From Taxillus chinensis (Eukaryota > Streptophyta > Magnoliopsida > Santalales > Loranthaceae), in assembly GCA_023512835.1 (NCBI GenBank), contig CM042087.1:3382021-3446020 (forward strand): a stretch of DNA of 64,000 bases. The letters are read 5' to 3'. The notes beneath the pieces are model-generated. The model made no database searches and had not been told where the DNA came from. It saw only the letters and a list, made by a program, of their open reading frames with translations. The stretch's first letter is position 1. Every line of letters begins with the position of its first letter. Made by a program: the position numbers and the translations under genes. This document shows positions 22,679-34,384 of this stretch, piece by piece.

Positions 22679-25524
22679 ATGCACTTTCAAGCGACGCACG
22701 AGGCTATCACTTCCAATTTTCAGAACCCTAAATCCTCGTTGTTTCTTCCAACTCCAAAGACCTCATCTCCTTCTCTTCCAATCCTCCATAGTTCAATGGC
22801 AGCTCAAGCTCTCTATGGTGTTGTTCCTGGTCACTTGGTCGACTGGTCCAGAATCACTGATCCTCCGGCCTGGCTCGAAGAGGTTCGCCAACTCCTTGAT
22901 TCCAGCAACCTCCTCGCCCTAGTCACTACCCCGGTCGATCTCCTCGTCTCTGACATCCTTGCCTTCTATCAGCATGTCAACTCTAGTGATGAGTCTATCA
23001 TCTCAGTGGTACGAGGAAAAACTATCAAGATCACCCCTCAGGTGATTCGTGACACCTTCCATCTTCCTGAGGGCAACGATTTCAGGCCGAGCACTCTAGC
23101 CATGGCTGCGTCCATGGGCTGTCCCAACAAGGTAAAGGAGTACAAGTTGAAGTCTTTTCAGGGCCCCCATCGCTGCATGGCCACCATACTGAGTCGGTGC
23201 CTCCTGGCTCGCTCCACAGCTCTTGACTCCGTTCCGTACGATCTGCTGCTGGCGATGTATGCAGTTTTTGAGTCACTGCCACTTGACTGGGGCGTTTTCC
23301 TGTTTCCAGTGCTGCGGAATAGGAAACGGAATTCGTCTTTCGGATAGATTCTGTCTCAAATTTTCTGATACCTTCACCCCGCGCACTTCCAGGACAAACT
23401 AGGGATTCCTTTCCCCATGAACTTTTACTTCCGTCATCTTACTGCAGACGGGACACTTACCGTTCGCCGCCCTCCAGTCTCCCGTGCTCTTATTGTTGTG
23501 TCGGAGCAGCAAGCGAGTTCTGTTGATGACCCGGTTGCAAGCTCAGGTCATGAAGTTAGCTCTGCTCCCCGGTCCTTCCACTCCCGCATCCGGTCTGTTG
23601 CCGCTCCGGCACGGTCCTGCAATTCGCTGCACAGCATTCGCGCTGACCCGTCTACTGCTGTAGGGCCCTCTCAGCCGCCCATCCATGCGGCTGTCTTATC
23701 AGCCTCTCCTGCTGCTGGTCCTGGTTCTCCTCACGCTACTGGTGCTGCTTCTGATGCTGCTGCTGATGCTCCCGCACCCATCTCTCCGGTCATAGCAGCC
23801 GTTGCTGCTGTTCTACCCGAAATCCTTATCTCTCCAGCGGAAGCTTCTCCAGCTCACTCTCCTATTCCCAAGGACTACATCAACCATCTCTCCACCGACC
23901 TCCTTACTGACTGCTGGTTGCGTTTCAGCCTCGCTCACACTGCCGACATCCCAGAACCTACCCTCCGGGTGTATTACACTCAACACACCCAACCCCCGGA
24001 GGATATGATTACTTGGAATTGTGCTCATGGCTTTCTGACGCCATCCATGCTTCAGGCTCCCATTCCTGCTGCTGCCTCGTCCGGACCTACCCACGACGCA
24101 CGGACGCCCATCCCTGTTGAGGCAGGTCTCTCCCTTCCTGCGGATATCCCTACTATTGACGTCTCCAGTCAAAGTGGCTCTGCCGCCCCTGCAGTTGCAC
24201 CACCATTGTCCTCTCTGGCTTCCGCCGACTCTGCCCTACACACACCTGCTCCTCTTCATGCGGGTGAGTCATCTAAGGCTCCTGCCTTTGGCCTTGGGCG
24301 TGCATCCTTTGCAACGATTCTGTCTCAAGCTGCCTTCTCTGCCCACCTTGATCGCCTTGCGGAGGACAATCGTCTTCAGACCCAGGCCATCGCTGATTGG
24401 GTCAAGGCCATTGGCACCGAGATTCTTTCTGCTCTCTCCTCCTCCTCTCTCTCCATGGATCAGAAGCTCGTGGTGATTGCCACATCTCTTCAGGGCTTGT
24501 TTGCTTCTGTCACGGACATAACCCAAGTCGTGACTCGCCCCTCCCGCTCTCACCAATCTGCCAAATCAGGGGAGAAGCTATCTGATCCTTCCACTTTGTC
24601 TGGTGATACTTCTCGCAAATGCTCTACACTTGCTCTTCCTCCGGGCGTCCCGATGCCTAAATGTAGCCGTTTCTCTACTGGCCAGACCAGCTCTCCCGAT
24701 GCTGCTGCCCCTACTCCTGTTCCATCTAGTACTGTCTCCTTCCTCCCATCATATGCGGAATTTCATCCGGATGATGCTGATGGGAGCATTCTTGCTGCTG
24801 CAAAGGCCTATGCCTCCTCAACTGCCGAGCGGCGATGTGTGTCCGTCTTGTCCCCCTTCGAACCTAATAACATCCGAACCTTGCTGTCTGAGGAGGGACA
24901 ATTCTCCATTGATGACATCGACAACTACGCCCTGGCCATAAAAATGGAAATGAGGTTGTTCCCTCTTTACTTGAGGAAGGCCATGGTTTTGACATTCTAC
25001 CTTGTTGGATCGAGGACCAGTTTCCTCCTGTGGACACCATTCTTACCTACATCAACGGTACTGCTGAAAACAGCAGACCCTGGAGTACTTTGTCCCCCAT
25101 CTTCATTCCTTACCGGGTCAGCTCCCCACATTTCATGCTGAATGTATTTCTGATCAAAGAGAAGAGAATCATACTTATTGATTCTTATGCGCTTGATGAC
25201 CGACAAATTAGAAGAAAACAAATGAGGAGCCTCGTTCAAACTTTATCTGATGCAATCAGACAGAGTATTCTTTACGAAGACTTGGATTTACCTCCTCTTG
25301 GTCAAGATGAAATACTTACAGGGGCGATCCGGAACAAGAAGAATGTGCCTCAGCAGCCCGATGGAAACAGTTGTGGAGCCTTTGTCTGCTTCTTCCTGAA
25401 ATCAGTTATCATATTTAATGACAACTGGAACAATGTCATCAAATTCACCAATAAGCAGACGATGAAGCTACGAGAGCATGTAGCAAGAATGATCTTTAAG
25501 TATAGTAAGCCATATGTACCATAA
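22679..25524 (+). pseudogene. Sirevirus 1 accessory protein: plant-transposon-protein-like domain plus Ulp1-type protease
   Basis: Starts at ATG 22679 or, better matched to the conserved part, ATG 22797; about 910 codons to 25524 with a TAG at 23345-23347 and a frameshift near 24960-24990. N-terminus (22797-23400): IKITPQVIRDTFHLPEG, RCLLARSTALDSVPYDLLL and LPLDWGVFLF resemble the domain in the Athila ORF at 18-1097. Middle (23500-24900): Ala/Pro/Ser-rich linker. C-terminus: Ulp1/C48 cysteine protease motifs, His at 25129-25131 (SSPHFMLNV), Asp at 25180-25182 (ILIDSYA), Gln in PQQPDGNSCG and Cys at 25372-25374. Ulp1-family enzymes cleave SUMO from proteins. Here the substrate is unknown: deSUMOylation or replacement of the missing retroviral-type protease are both only guesses. 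Confidence 0.75.
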
Positions 25525-25650
25525 ATTTCATCTATACTAAGGCTTAATGTATTATTACTGACATTTTAGTGGAAATGCTTTTGTTTATCCTTATTTATGT
25601 ATTTCTTACTGCCTAACCGGATCAGATTACAAAGGGTTTGGCATATCCAT

Positions 25651-25662
25651 ATTGGGAGAGAT
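25651..25662 (+). promoter_or_regulatory. Terminal polypurine tract region, Sirevirus 1
   Basis: ATTGGGAGAGAT directly precedes the 3' LTR, the position of the plus-strand primer. Sirevirus 2 has TTGGGGGAGAT at 61951-61961. Confidence 0.65.
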
Positions 25663-27024
25663 TGTTGGATCAAACCTAGAATTTGGATGATGCGGATCAA
25701 ACCCTATGTAATTGGATTCAAGATGTTTATTGCTTATTTTAAGTCTGTGCAAAAGAGAAAACTTTAATCCGGATCTTCTCTTGTAAGGACAAAGCTAAGG
25801 ACAGTTTACATAATCCTGATCTGAATCATCATGAGTGTCATCATTCACTTGGTACATAACCAAGGTATCATCCGGAGTAAGGATCCTTCATGAAGATTAA
25901 TCACTTGACAAAACGACCAAGGAACCCGCGTCTAACTTTCAACTAGACCATGTCAGGTGATGCGAGGTAAGATTCCGAGTCTACAACTCGCACAGAGTAA
26001 AAGAGACTTGTTGCGGAGAACGAATCAAAGTTGTCACTCCACCTGACCAAGGAAATAAAGACACGGACTATGAAATCCGAGTCTGTCACTGATGCGGAGT
26101 AAGGACAACTCTATGCGGAGTAAGGGAAGCTAACGCGGAGTGAGGAATCCGAACCAAGCGCTGATGTGGAGTAAGCATTCCGTACCTACTCTATGTGGAG
26201 TGAGGGAAGCTAATATGGAGTAAGGAATCCGAACCAAACGCTGATGTGGAGTAAGCATTCCGTACCTACTCTATGCAGAGTAAGGAAGCGCTTACAAGGA
26301 ACAAGGATTCCAGGACTATACCGATACGGAGTAAGCAACTACTGACACATAGTAAGGATTCGAGCTTCATTGATACGGAGTAAAGAACCTTACTACGAAC
26401 TAAGAAGATGCTGCTTCACCTTTCCCAAGCCGCATTTAATGGTCAGTTCGCTATGTCCCGATGAAAGACAAACTTATTGAAGATCTAAACTGTCTTACAC
26501 GTGGAGCACTCGGAGTTGTGGATGCAGTCCCAAATGCAATTGGAATCAAGCGAAGTAATTCAATTCACTTATGCTTCCAATATTTCGAGCACCACATCCG
26601 AAGCAGTTATAGCAGAAGCATTTTCCGAGAAGAACTTAATGTTTACACAGTGCTCAGAAAATACAGTTCCAAGTTAGATTCCTAGGATGTCTATATATAT
26701 TTGTAGTGTTGTACACTTAAAATAGCGAGCGCGCACATACAAAAGAAAGAACTGATACTTCCGTGAGAAAAGTAGTGGTACAAGAGTTCATAGAGATTAA
26801 AAACGCCAGTGTGTGTAACTGAAAACTGAGTGCTATTGTAATCAGCTGTAATTGCTGCTTATTTTGTTGTAATTATCATCAGATAATAAAGCAAAATACT
26901 TTCACTATCTGGTTATCTTCCGCACTGATTTTATATCTTTTAACCAGATTGTGCTATACCTGTGAGAGAAAAAGAGTTTTGATTTAATCCTATTCACCCC
27001 CCTCTAGGCTGCTAGGGACCAACA
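25663..27024 (+). repeat. 3' LTR of Sirevirus 1
   Basis: 1362 bp, nearly identical to the 5' LTR apart from about 180 bp (near 26419-26595) missing from the 5' copy. CGGAGTAAGG-like words recur here too. Confidence 0.93.
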
Positions 27025-28466
27025 ATACCTCTCAGCCCAACAACCATGTAGTCTCATTACTGAAAATCAGATATCAATAAGCATTCCATGCTAAAATAGA
27101 ACTTAGCTACCCTTAAAGTCCTCACCAAGGTTAGAATTGTCTCACTTAGATATAACTTCTCTTTTCTCTCGTGCTCAAGCCCAAGATCAATACGTAACAA
27201 AAATAGGAGTAGAAAAACTCCTCACTACATTTTCCATTAGCTATTGCTTAAGTTCTTGCCAAGCATACATGGGAGTTCCAAACCGTGCTCATTAACAAAA
27301 ACACACACTCTATTCTACTTACTGATAAACACTTGGAGCTAAAGATTAAAGCTCACACTTTTGAAACAAATTGCAAAACAAAACAACTTAGCCATTATGG
27401 CTGCAACACGAAAACAAAAACACATATAAACAGTAAGCCATTGCGGCTTTTATTCTAGCAAACACTTTTTTTTTCTGTTTCTCTTTTTTCACACTTCCTT
27501 TTAGTAATAACCTTACAAGGTTGCATTTTATGCTCTCCCTTGATGGATTATTCATTGTTTTTTTTTATACTCACATTTTATTATTATTTTTTATTTGCCT
27601 TTTTCTTTGCTGGAAGGAGAGAAAAATGTATCTCAATCCTTTTATTACATGACACATAAGGCTCTTTGGCCTCTTATGGCACAATGACACCAACACCAAG
27701 CACTGAGCACAAATAAGTAGTCATCATGCATACTTAACTCCTACCATTAAATAACTAATGTTGAATGTAGAGAGGAGCAAAGCAAACTATTACCTATACC
27801 CAAAAAAATGTCACACAAGGGCTAGAAAGAGGCTACCGATCTCAATTTTTTTTTTATATTTTCTTTTTCCCTCAACTTTAAAGACCACTAAGGTCTATCA
27901 TAATATGTCATGCTCATTTAATATTCAAATGCCAGCTCCACTAACATGGTGATCTCATTCACAAGGTACAAACATGAATAAACCAAAGCATAATACACTT
28001 TAATTACTTAAATTAAAATTCAGCCAAAAGTGCATACTTTATTATCCATGGCTCTCCACATACAAAACACACATTCAAACACGAAAACAATTTACGCAAC
28101 CATAAGGACAAGTAAATGGCGCAAGCCACCCCCACACCACACTTAAGAAATTGCTATGTCCTCAGAGAAGGAGATAAGGGAAAGGAAGACACTTACCTTT
28201 GAGTGGGTAAGCTGTAAAAGAAGATAACATGGGCCACCATACGCCTAAGGCGCGCTACAAATTCAGCAGATGTTTCCCCTGTAAACGCCCAGGTATCCTA
28301 ATGGCTCAAGCTGTAACAAATGACATTCAACATAGTGAAGCCCAAGACCTCACACCTGCATTCACACCAACTACTTTAAATAGAACACACCCTGCAAAAG
28401 AAATAGTAAAACAAGTAATCTAAATATAAAAAACGAAAATAAAAATGTAAAACTGAAAGGATACAC
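27025..28466 (-). other. Athila 2 3' spacer
   Basis: AT-rich with no supported ORF; the post-pol domain present in Athila 1 is absent. It includes T/A runs near 27465-27610 and 27845-27870, and on the minus strand a second PPT-like block (TGAGGACATAGCAATTTCTT then AAGTGTGGTGTGGGGG, about 28125-28165) that resembles the one beside the LTR at 16013-16050. Confidence 0.6.
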
Positions 28467-28484
28467 CATGGGTTGCCTCCCATG
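28467..28484 (-). ncRNA. Post-pol hairpin, Athila 2
   Basis: The minus strand reads CATGGGAGGCAACCCATG: a 6-bp stem and AGGCAA loop, about 41 nt after the pol stop. Compared with GTTGGG/CCCAAC in Athila 1, three stem positions differ and each partner differs to match. Confidence 0.5.
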
Positions 28485-28524
28485 AAGCGCTTAGTTAGGG
28501 TCCTTAGCTTGACCGTCCCCTTTG

Positions 28525-29794
28525 TCAAGTTGTGCTCAGAGTGAAATGATCAACCTCCTTAACATGGTCCTGAATGTAGTATGGCTTCACACGCTGACCA
28601 TTTACTATGAATATTTGTCCAGAGGTTGATTGAAGTTCAACACTTCCATAAGGGAAAACCTTTATAACAGTATAAGGCCCCATCAACTTAGATCGCAGCT
28701 TCCCACGGAAGAGTTTAATTCTGGAATTAAACAGAAGCACCTTCTGCCCTGGTTCAACGGTAGAGGGGCTGATCTTCTTATCATGTTTGAGCTTAGACCT
28801 CGCCTTGTACAGCTTAGCACTCTCATAGGCATTGAAACGGAATTCATCCAACTCATTTAGTTGGTGCAATCGGAATTCAGCAGCAACGGTAGGATCCATG
28901 TTCAGCTTTTTAACTGTCCAAAAATCCTTGTGTTCCAATTCAACAGGCAAGTGGCAGGCCTTTCCATACAGTAGATGATAGGGAGACATTCCAATGGGCG
29001 TTTTGAATGCTGTGCGGTAAGCCCACAATGCCTCATTGAGCTTTAGAGACCAATCTTTTCGGTTGCCTCCCACTGTCTTCTCCAAAATTTACTTGATCTC
29101 ACGGTTTGAGACTTCAGGTTGGCCGTTTGCTTGTGGATGATAGGCTAAAGTATGCCTATGTTGTACTCCATATTTGTTTAAGAGCTTTTCAAAAAGCTTA
29201 TTGCAGAAGTGACTCCCTTCATCACTGATAATTGCTCTAGGTGTTCCAAACCTGCTGAATATGTTGCGGCAAAGGAACTTGATTACCACCTGAGCATCAT
29301 TCTTCCTTGTGGGTATAGCTTCAACCTACTTTGAGAGGTAATCAAAAACTAGAAGGATGTAGGAAAATCCATCTGATGGTGGGAAAGGTCCCATGAAGTC
29401 GATTCCCCATATATCAAAAAGTTCTACTGGCATAATTCCAGTTTGGGGCATCTCTTGCTTCCTTGTAATGCCTCCTGTTCTTTGACACGGATCACATGAC
29501 TTAATGAAGGTGTATGTGTCCTTGAACATAGGTGACACGGATGTTTGCCACTGTTCTTTGCACTCCCAAATGGCTAGCATAGTCAGAATAATGACAATGC
29601 CTCAGTATGTTGTCCACTTCCTCTTCTGGCACACATTTTCTGATGATCTGATCAGCACATTGCCTGTAGAGGACAGGCTCATCCCAAATGTATCTTCTTG
29701 TATTAAAGAGGAACCTCTTCTTTTCTTGATAAGTGAACTCGGTAGGTACATAGTCGCATGCATGGTAGTTCACTATATCAGCAAACCATGGCAT
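28525..29794 (-). pseudogene. Athila 2 integrase
   Basis: Zinc-binding part in 29794-29501 (CHYSDYASHLG then CDPCQRTGG in the next frame), core in 29580-29089 ([40 protein letters not shown]) and C-terminus in 29085-28525 ([31 protein letters not shown]). At least two stops and a frameshift near 29540 interrupt it. Unlike Athila 1 the first catalytic Asp is kept. Confidence 0.87.
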
Positions 29795-31583
29795 CTGTGC
29801 TTCAGCTACAAAGAACTACTCATCAGGGAAGGTGTCGGAAATAGTAGAACCTTTAGTGCTACCTTCCCCTAGCTCCAGCCTTGATAAATGGTCCGCCACA
29901 GTGTTGGAAGTCCCCTTCAAGTCTTTAATCTCCAGGTCAAACTCTTGGAGTAACAAAACCCATCTGATCAACCTGGGTTTAGCATCCTTCTTGCTGAACA
30001 AGTATCTCAAGACAGTGTGGTCGGTGTAGACAATTACCTTAGTTCCCAATAAATACGACCGAATTTTATCGCAAGCAAACACCACAGCGAGTAACTCCTT
30101 CTCTGTAGTAGTGTAATTGAGCTGGGCCTCATTGAGTGTGTGACTGGCATAATATATTGCCCTGAAAACCTTGTCCCAATTCTGCCCAAGCACCACTCCG
30201 ACTGAATAGTCACTGGCATCACACATCAGTTCAAAAGGTTGATTCCAATCTGGAGCTACAATTACTGGTGCTGAGATTAATCTCTCCTTTAGCTCAGTGA
30301 AGGCATGTAGGCATTCCTCAGAAAAAATGAAAGGTGTGTCCTTTTCCAATAGCATGCTAAGGGGCTTTGCCACTTTAGAAAAATCTCTAATGAAGCATCG
30401 GTAAAACCCAGCATGACCCAAGAAGCTTTGGACACCCTTCACATTCAGTGGCGGAGGTAAACTTTCAATAGTAGAGATTTTTGCTCTATATACCTCTAGC
30501 CCAGCAGTAGAAACTTTATGGCCGACGATGATTCCCTCTTTGACCATAAAATGACACTTTTCCCAGTTCAACACTAGGTCTTTTTCCTCACAACGGATTA
30601 GTACCGTTTCCGAGTTCTTTAAACATGTGGAGAAGGAGGACCCAAATACTGAGAAGTCGTCCATAAACACCTCCATTATATCCTCCACTAATCCCTGGAA
30701 GATCGCCATCATACACCTCTGAAATGTAGTAGGTGCATTACATAGACCAAACGGCATCCTTTTGAAGGCAAACATGCCAAACGAGCACGTGAACGTTGTC
30801 TTCTCCTAATCCTCTGGCGCCACAGCAATCTGATCATAGCCTGAATAGCCATCGAGGAAACAGTAGTAAGGGTAGCTTGCGAACCGGTCCAGCATTTGAT
30901 CAATAAAGGGCAATAGAAAGTGGTCCTTGCGAGTTGCCATGTTTAATTTGCGGTAGTCAATACAAACACGCCACCCTGTCACGGTCCGGGAAGTAATGAG
31001 CTCATTTTTCTCATTTCTTATAACGGTCATACCTCCCTTCTTTGGAACCACATGCACTGGACTCACCCATGGGCTGTCGGAGATAGCAAAGATAATACCA
31101 GCTTTTCTCCACTTGACAATTTCTTTGCCTACAACCTCTTTTATCGCAGGATTAAGCCTGCGCTGTCGTTCAACAGTGGGCGTGTGAGTCTCCTCCATCA
31201 AAATTTTGTGCATGCAAATTGCCGGACTGACCCCTTTAATATCATCAATAGTCCATCCCGAAGCCTTCTTATGACTTCTGAGTACCCTCAACAGTTGCTG
31301 GCTTTCTTTAGCAGCTAGTGATGCAGCAACTATTATTGGGTACCTTCCTGTTGAATCTAAAAATTCATATTTTAGATGTTCAGGGAGTTGTTTCAGTTCT
31401 GGAAGTTGTTCTTTAAGTGTAGAAGGTTCTTCGGAAGTTGAAGGTTGCTCCTCAACTTGCTCAACCATAGCTTCCAGTTCTTCTTCCGTGCTTAGTTTAG
31501 CAAATTCAACCTGCTGCAGTTCGTGGTCAAGGCTCTTGGTGATTATGTTCTCTTCAAAGTATTCTTCCATGAAGTTTGCTATG
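29795..31583 (-). pseudogene. Athila 2 reverse transcriptase and RNase H
   Basis: 31570-30806: linker (LPEHLKYEFLDSTGRYPII) and RT N-terminus (WVSPVHVVPKKGGMTVI). A TAG at 30806-30808 interrupts, then 30775-29816 gives the palm ([12 protein letters not shown]), RT thumb and RNase H ([29 protein letters not shown]). Apart from the TAG the frame is nearly whole. Upstream, where protease and the end of gag should be, lies a truncated chromovirus (31584-36183). Confidence 0.9.
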
Positions 31584-31968
31584 TGTCACGGACTGAGGCT
31601 TATCCTAGCATACTTAGGCCATTTTGGGGTATTTCCCCTTTGTAAAGTGTTGTACTTAGCTTATAGCGTGAGTTGTAGAGATTTTAGATTTCGATCATAT
31701 ATGATGTCTCCTGGCGACATAGCCAGAAAAGTGTTAACATCTATATGTAGGGGAGTGATGTTGTAAAGCTTTCAAGCAATCAATACAATCGTTTGTTGCC
31801 TTCGTTTAAATCGATCTTCCGCTAAGCGCTTCCCTACACAATTGCTTTACAACGGATCGATGGGTTCCGATCCAAATGCGACGAGTTAGGCTGACCTAGC
31901 GTTCCTTCGTACGGGTGGGAACTAGGTGCCGCACGGGTTAAGCTGCTATAAAAGCTGACCCCGTGACA
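31584..31968 (+). repeat. 5' LTR of truncated chromovirus
   Basis: 385 bp from TGTCACGGACTGAGG to CCCCGTGACA. A TATA-like CTATAAAAG lies at about 31946. The initiator-Met-type primer site TGGTATCAAAGCACGG follows at 31971-31986, with one mismatch to the usual form. Confidence 0.82.
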
Positions 31969-32002
31969 AGTGGTATCAAAGCACGGTTGGTGCTAAAGTT
32001 CG

Positions 32003-34384
32003 GTGGAACAATCAAAACTTCGAGACGGTGTAAAAATGACAAACGGAGGATCTATTGTCATTAGTGGTGGCGACCACGAAGGCCGCGACAAGGAGCACCA
32101 CGCTAAGGAACGGAGGAGAGATAAGTCCGTTTCGAGGGAAACATGTCCGCTAGAGAGTCGGCTAGCCAAATTGGAGTTGGCGTTAGCCGAACAGATGGAG
32201 GTGGTCGAGGAGCACACTGAAAGCATCAAAAAGCTAGACTCAGAGGGTGAGGAAAGCTATGGGAGGATGCAAGGGCTTCTCAACTCCGTCATGGATGACA
32301 TGAACTCTCGATTTGAGGGCTTGAAGGGTTCTCTCATGTCCCAAATCCTGGCGATGCAAGAGGAAATCAAAGAGATCAAGGCGGATTGGTCTCTCTGTAA
32401 GATGGCAGTCACCCAAGGTGGCGTTGGCAGCCATTCCAGCTCCAAAATTGACGTGCCAAAGCCTAAGACCTATGCTGGGTCAAGGAATGCAAGGGAGTTA
32501 GACAACTTCCTCTGGACCATGGAGCAGTACTTCGATGCCTTGAACATTGTCGACGAGGCAAAGAAGGTGAAGACCGCTCCACTATACTTAGTCGATTCGG
32601 CTATGGTGTGGTGGAGGCGACGATATGCCGACAAGGAGTGCGGCTTATGCATTATCGACAATTGGGCAGATTTCAAGCGGGAGATCAAGGCCCAGTTCTA
32701 TCCCCAGAACGTAGAAGACGAGTCCCGGGCGAAACTTCGGTGCCTTACCCACAAAGGCATGGTGCGGGAGTACGTCCGTGAATTTTCCGAGCTAATATTG
32801 GAGATCCCAGATATGTCCGCGAAGGATTCATTATTTTCCTTCATGGACGGATTGCAACAATGGGCGAAGCTAGAGTTGCAGCGGAGGAATGTGCAGGACC
32901 TGGCGTCGGCCATGGCGGTGGCCGAATCACTCATCGAATACAAGAAGCCGGAGAAAACCACCAGTTCTTCATCGACTTCCAAGGCGAACAGGTTCCACAA
33001 GGAGAAACGTGGGGGAGACAACCGGAGTGAAGGAAAAGGGAGACCCTTCCAACCATCTAAGGACTTTCGCCCAAAACAATTCGCGAATAGTTCCAAGGAC
33101 GGGGAGAAGCCAAGGATCTCCTGTTTCCTTTGTGAAGGCCCTCACAAGGCGTTCGAGTGCCCGAAGTGCTCCAAGCTCTCCGCGATGATCAACGAAGACG
33201 AAGAGAGGAATGCGAGGGATCCACGACTTGGTTCCTTGCAACTCCTCAATGCAATCAAGGCGAAGGTGGAGGTGCCACCATCCGGACGACAGAAGGGCCG
33301 CATGTACGTGCTCGCTAAGGCCAACAACCTTGAAACTAAGGCCTTGGTGGACACGGGTGCGACCAACAACTTCATTAAGGTGGAAGAAGCTCGTAGACTG
33401 GGGATAGTCTACAAAGAAGAAAAGGGCTGGCTGAAGGCGGTGAACTCCAGCGCCAGTCCAATCCATGGCGTGGCTCGAGGTGTCGAGCTAAGTATTGGCG
33501 AGTGGAGAGGCAAGGTGAATCTCTCCGTGGTGTCGATGGACGACTATCCCATGGTGTTGGGGATGGAGTTCGTTGACCAAGTGCGGGCAATTCCAATTCC
33601 TAGCACCAACACAATGTGCATCATGGACGAGGGGAAAACGTGCATGGTGAAGGTAATGCGGGAGGAAGAGCTCAAGGCGAAGTCTCTTTCGGCGCTCCAA
33701 CTGTCTAAAGGAGTTAGGCGACAGGAGCCAACCTTCATTGCTATGGTGAATGAAGGATGCCCAAGTGTTGGGGAGAAGCCCCCAACCGAAGTGAAGACGG
33801 TCCTTGAAGAGTTTGGGGACGTTATGCCACCCGAACTCCCCAAACAACTTCCGCCAAAGCGGGAGGTGGACCACAAGATCGAGCTAGAGGCCGGTGCAAG
33901 GCCTCTGGCTGCGGTGCCCTATCGGATGGCACCACCGGAGTTGGAGGAACTTCGGAAACAATTGAAGGACTTGTTGGATGCCGGTTTCATTCGGCCATCC
34001 AAAGCGCCATTTGGGGCACCGGTGTTGTTCCAAAAGAAGCACGATGGGTCGATGCGGCTATGCTTTGACTATAGGGCGCTAAACAAGATTACGGTGAAGA
34101 ATAGCTACCCCATCCCACTCATATCCGACCTATTTGATCAACTTGGCGCTGCGAGATGGTTCTCAAAGCTAGACTTGCGGTCGGGATATTGGCAAGTGCG
34201 GATAGCCGAAGGTGATGAGGCAAAGACGGCGTGCGTCACAAGATATGGCTCTTATGAGTTCTTGGTGATGCCCTTTGGTCTCACAAACGCCCCTGCCACA
34301 TTTTGTACGTTGATGAACCGGATCTTCCAACCATACTTGGACAGATTCGTCGTGGTGTACCTTGATGACATTGTCGTCTACTAG
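32003..34384 (+). pseudogene. Chromovirus gag-protease-RT polyprotein, N-terminal part
   Basis: 793 residues, open to 34384. Order: coiled-coil Gag N-terminus ([20 protein letters not shown]), capsid domain ([20 protein letters not shown]), zinc knuckle ([16 protein letters not shown], about residue 375), protease ([17 protein letters not shown]), RT ([40 protein letters not shown]). The TAG after VVY coincides with an apparent 1-nt insertion, because the overlapping frame from 34362 carries on the same protein. The length of open frame suggests a younger insertion than its host. Confidence 0.88.

Larger units (their letters stand above)
16214..27024 (+). mobile_element. Sirevirus-type Ty1/copia retrotransposon (Sirevirus 1)
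   Basis: LTRs at 16214-17402 and 25663-27024 (TGTTGGATC...GGGACCAACA), TSD ATACC (16209-16213, 27025-27029), initiator-Met primer site, pol in copia order (integrase before RT), GGGGGAG polypurine motifs after pol and a large accessory ORF before the 3' LTR. Long LTRs, repeated polypurine motifs and a post-pol ORF are hallmarks of Sireviruses. It is defective: most of gag and all of the protease are deleted and several frames are broken. Confidence 0.9.

Noticed and set aside
22679..23347. Viral-type envelope gene in the env-like position
   Set aside because: No signal peptide, transmembrane helix or glycoprotein features; the motifs fit the plant-transposon-protein-like domain and a Ulp1 protease instead.
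23813..24172. Antisense and alternate-frame ORFs over the Sirevirus linker (23802-24585, 60187-60995)
   Set aside because: The sense linker is GC/CT-biased, which keeps other frames open by chance; the two copies do not conserve them.
32698..33874. Minus-strand ORFs over the chromovirus gag-pol
   Set aside because: Shadows of a well-supported plus-strand polyprotein.
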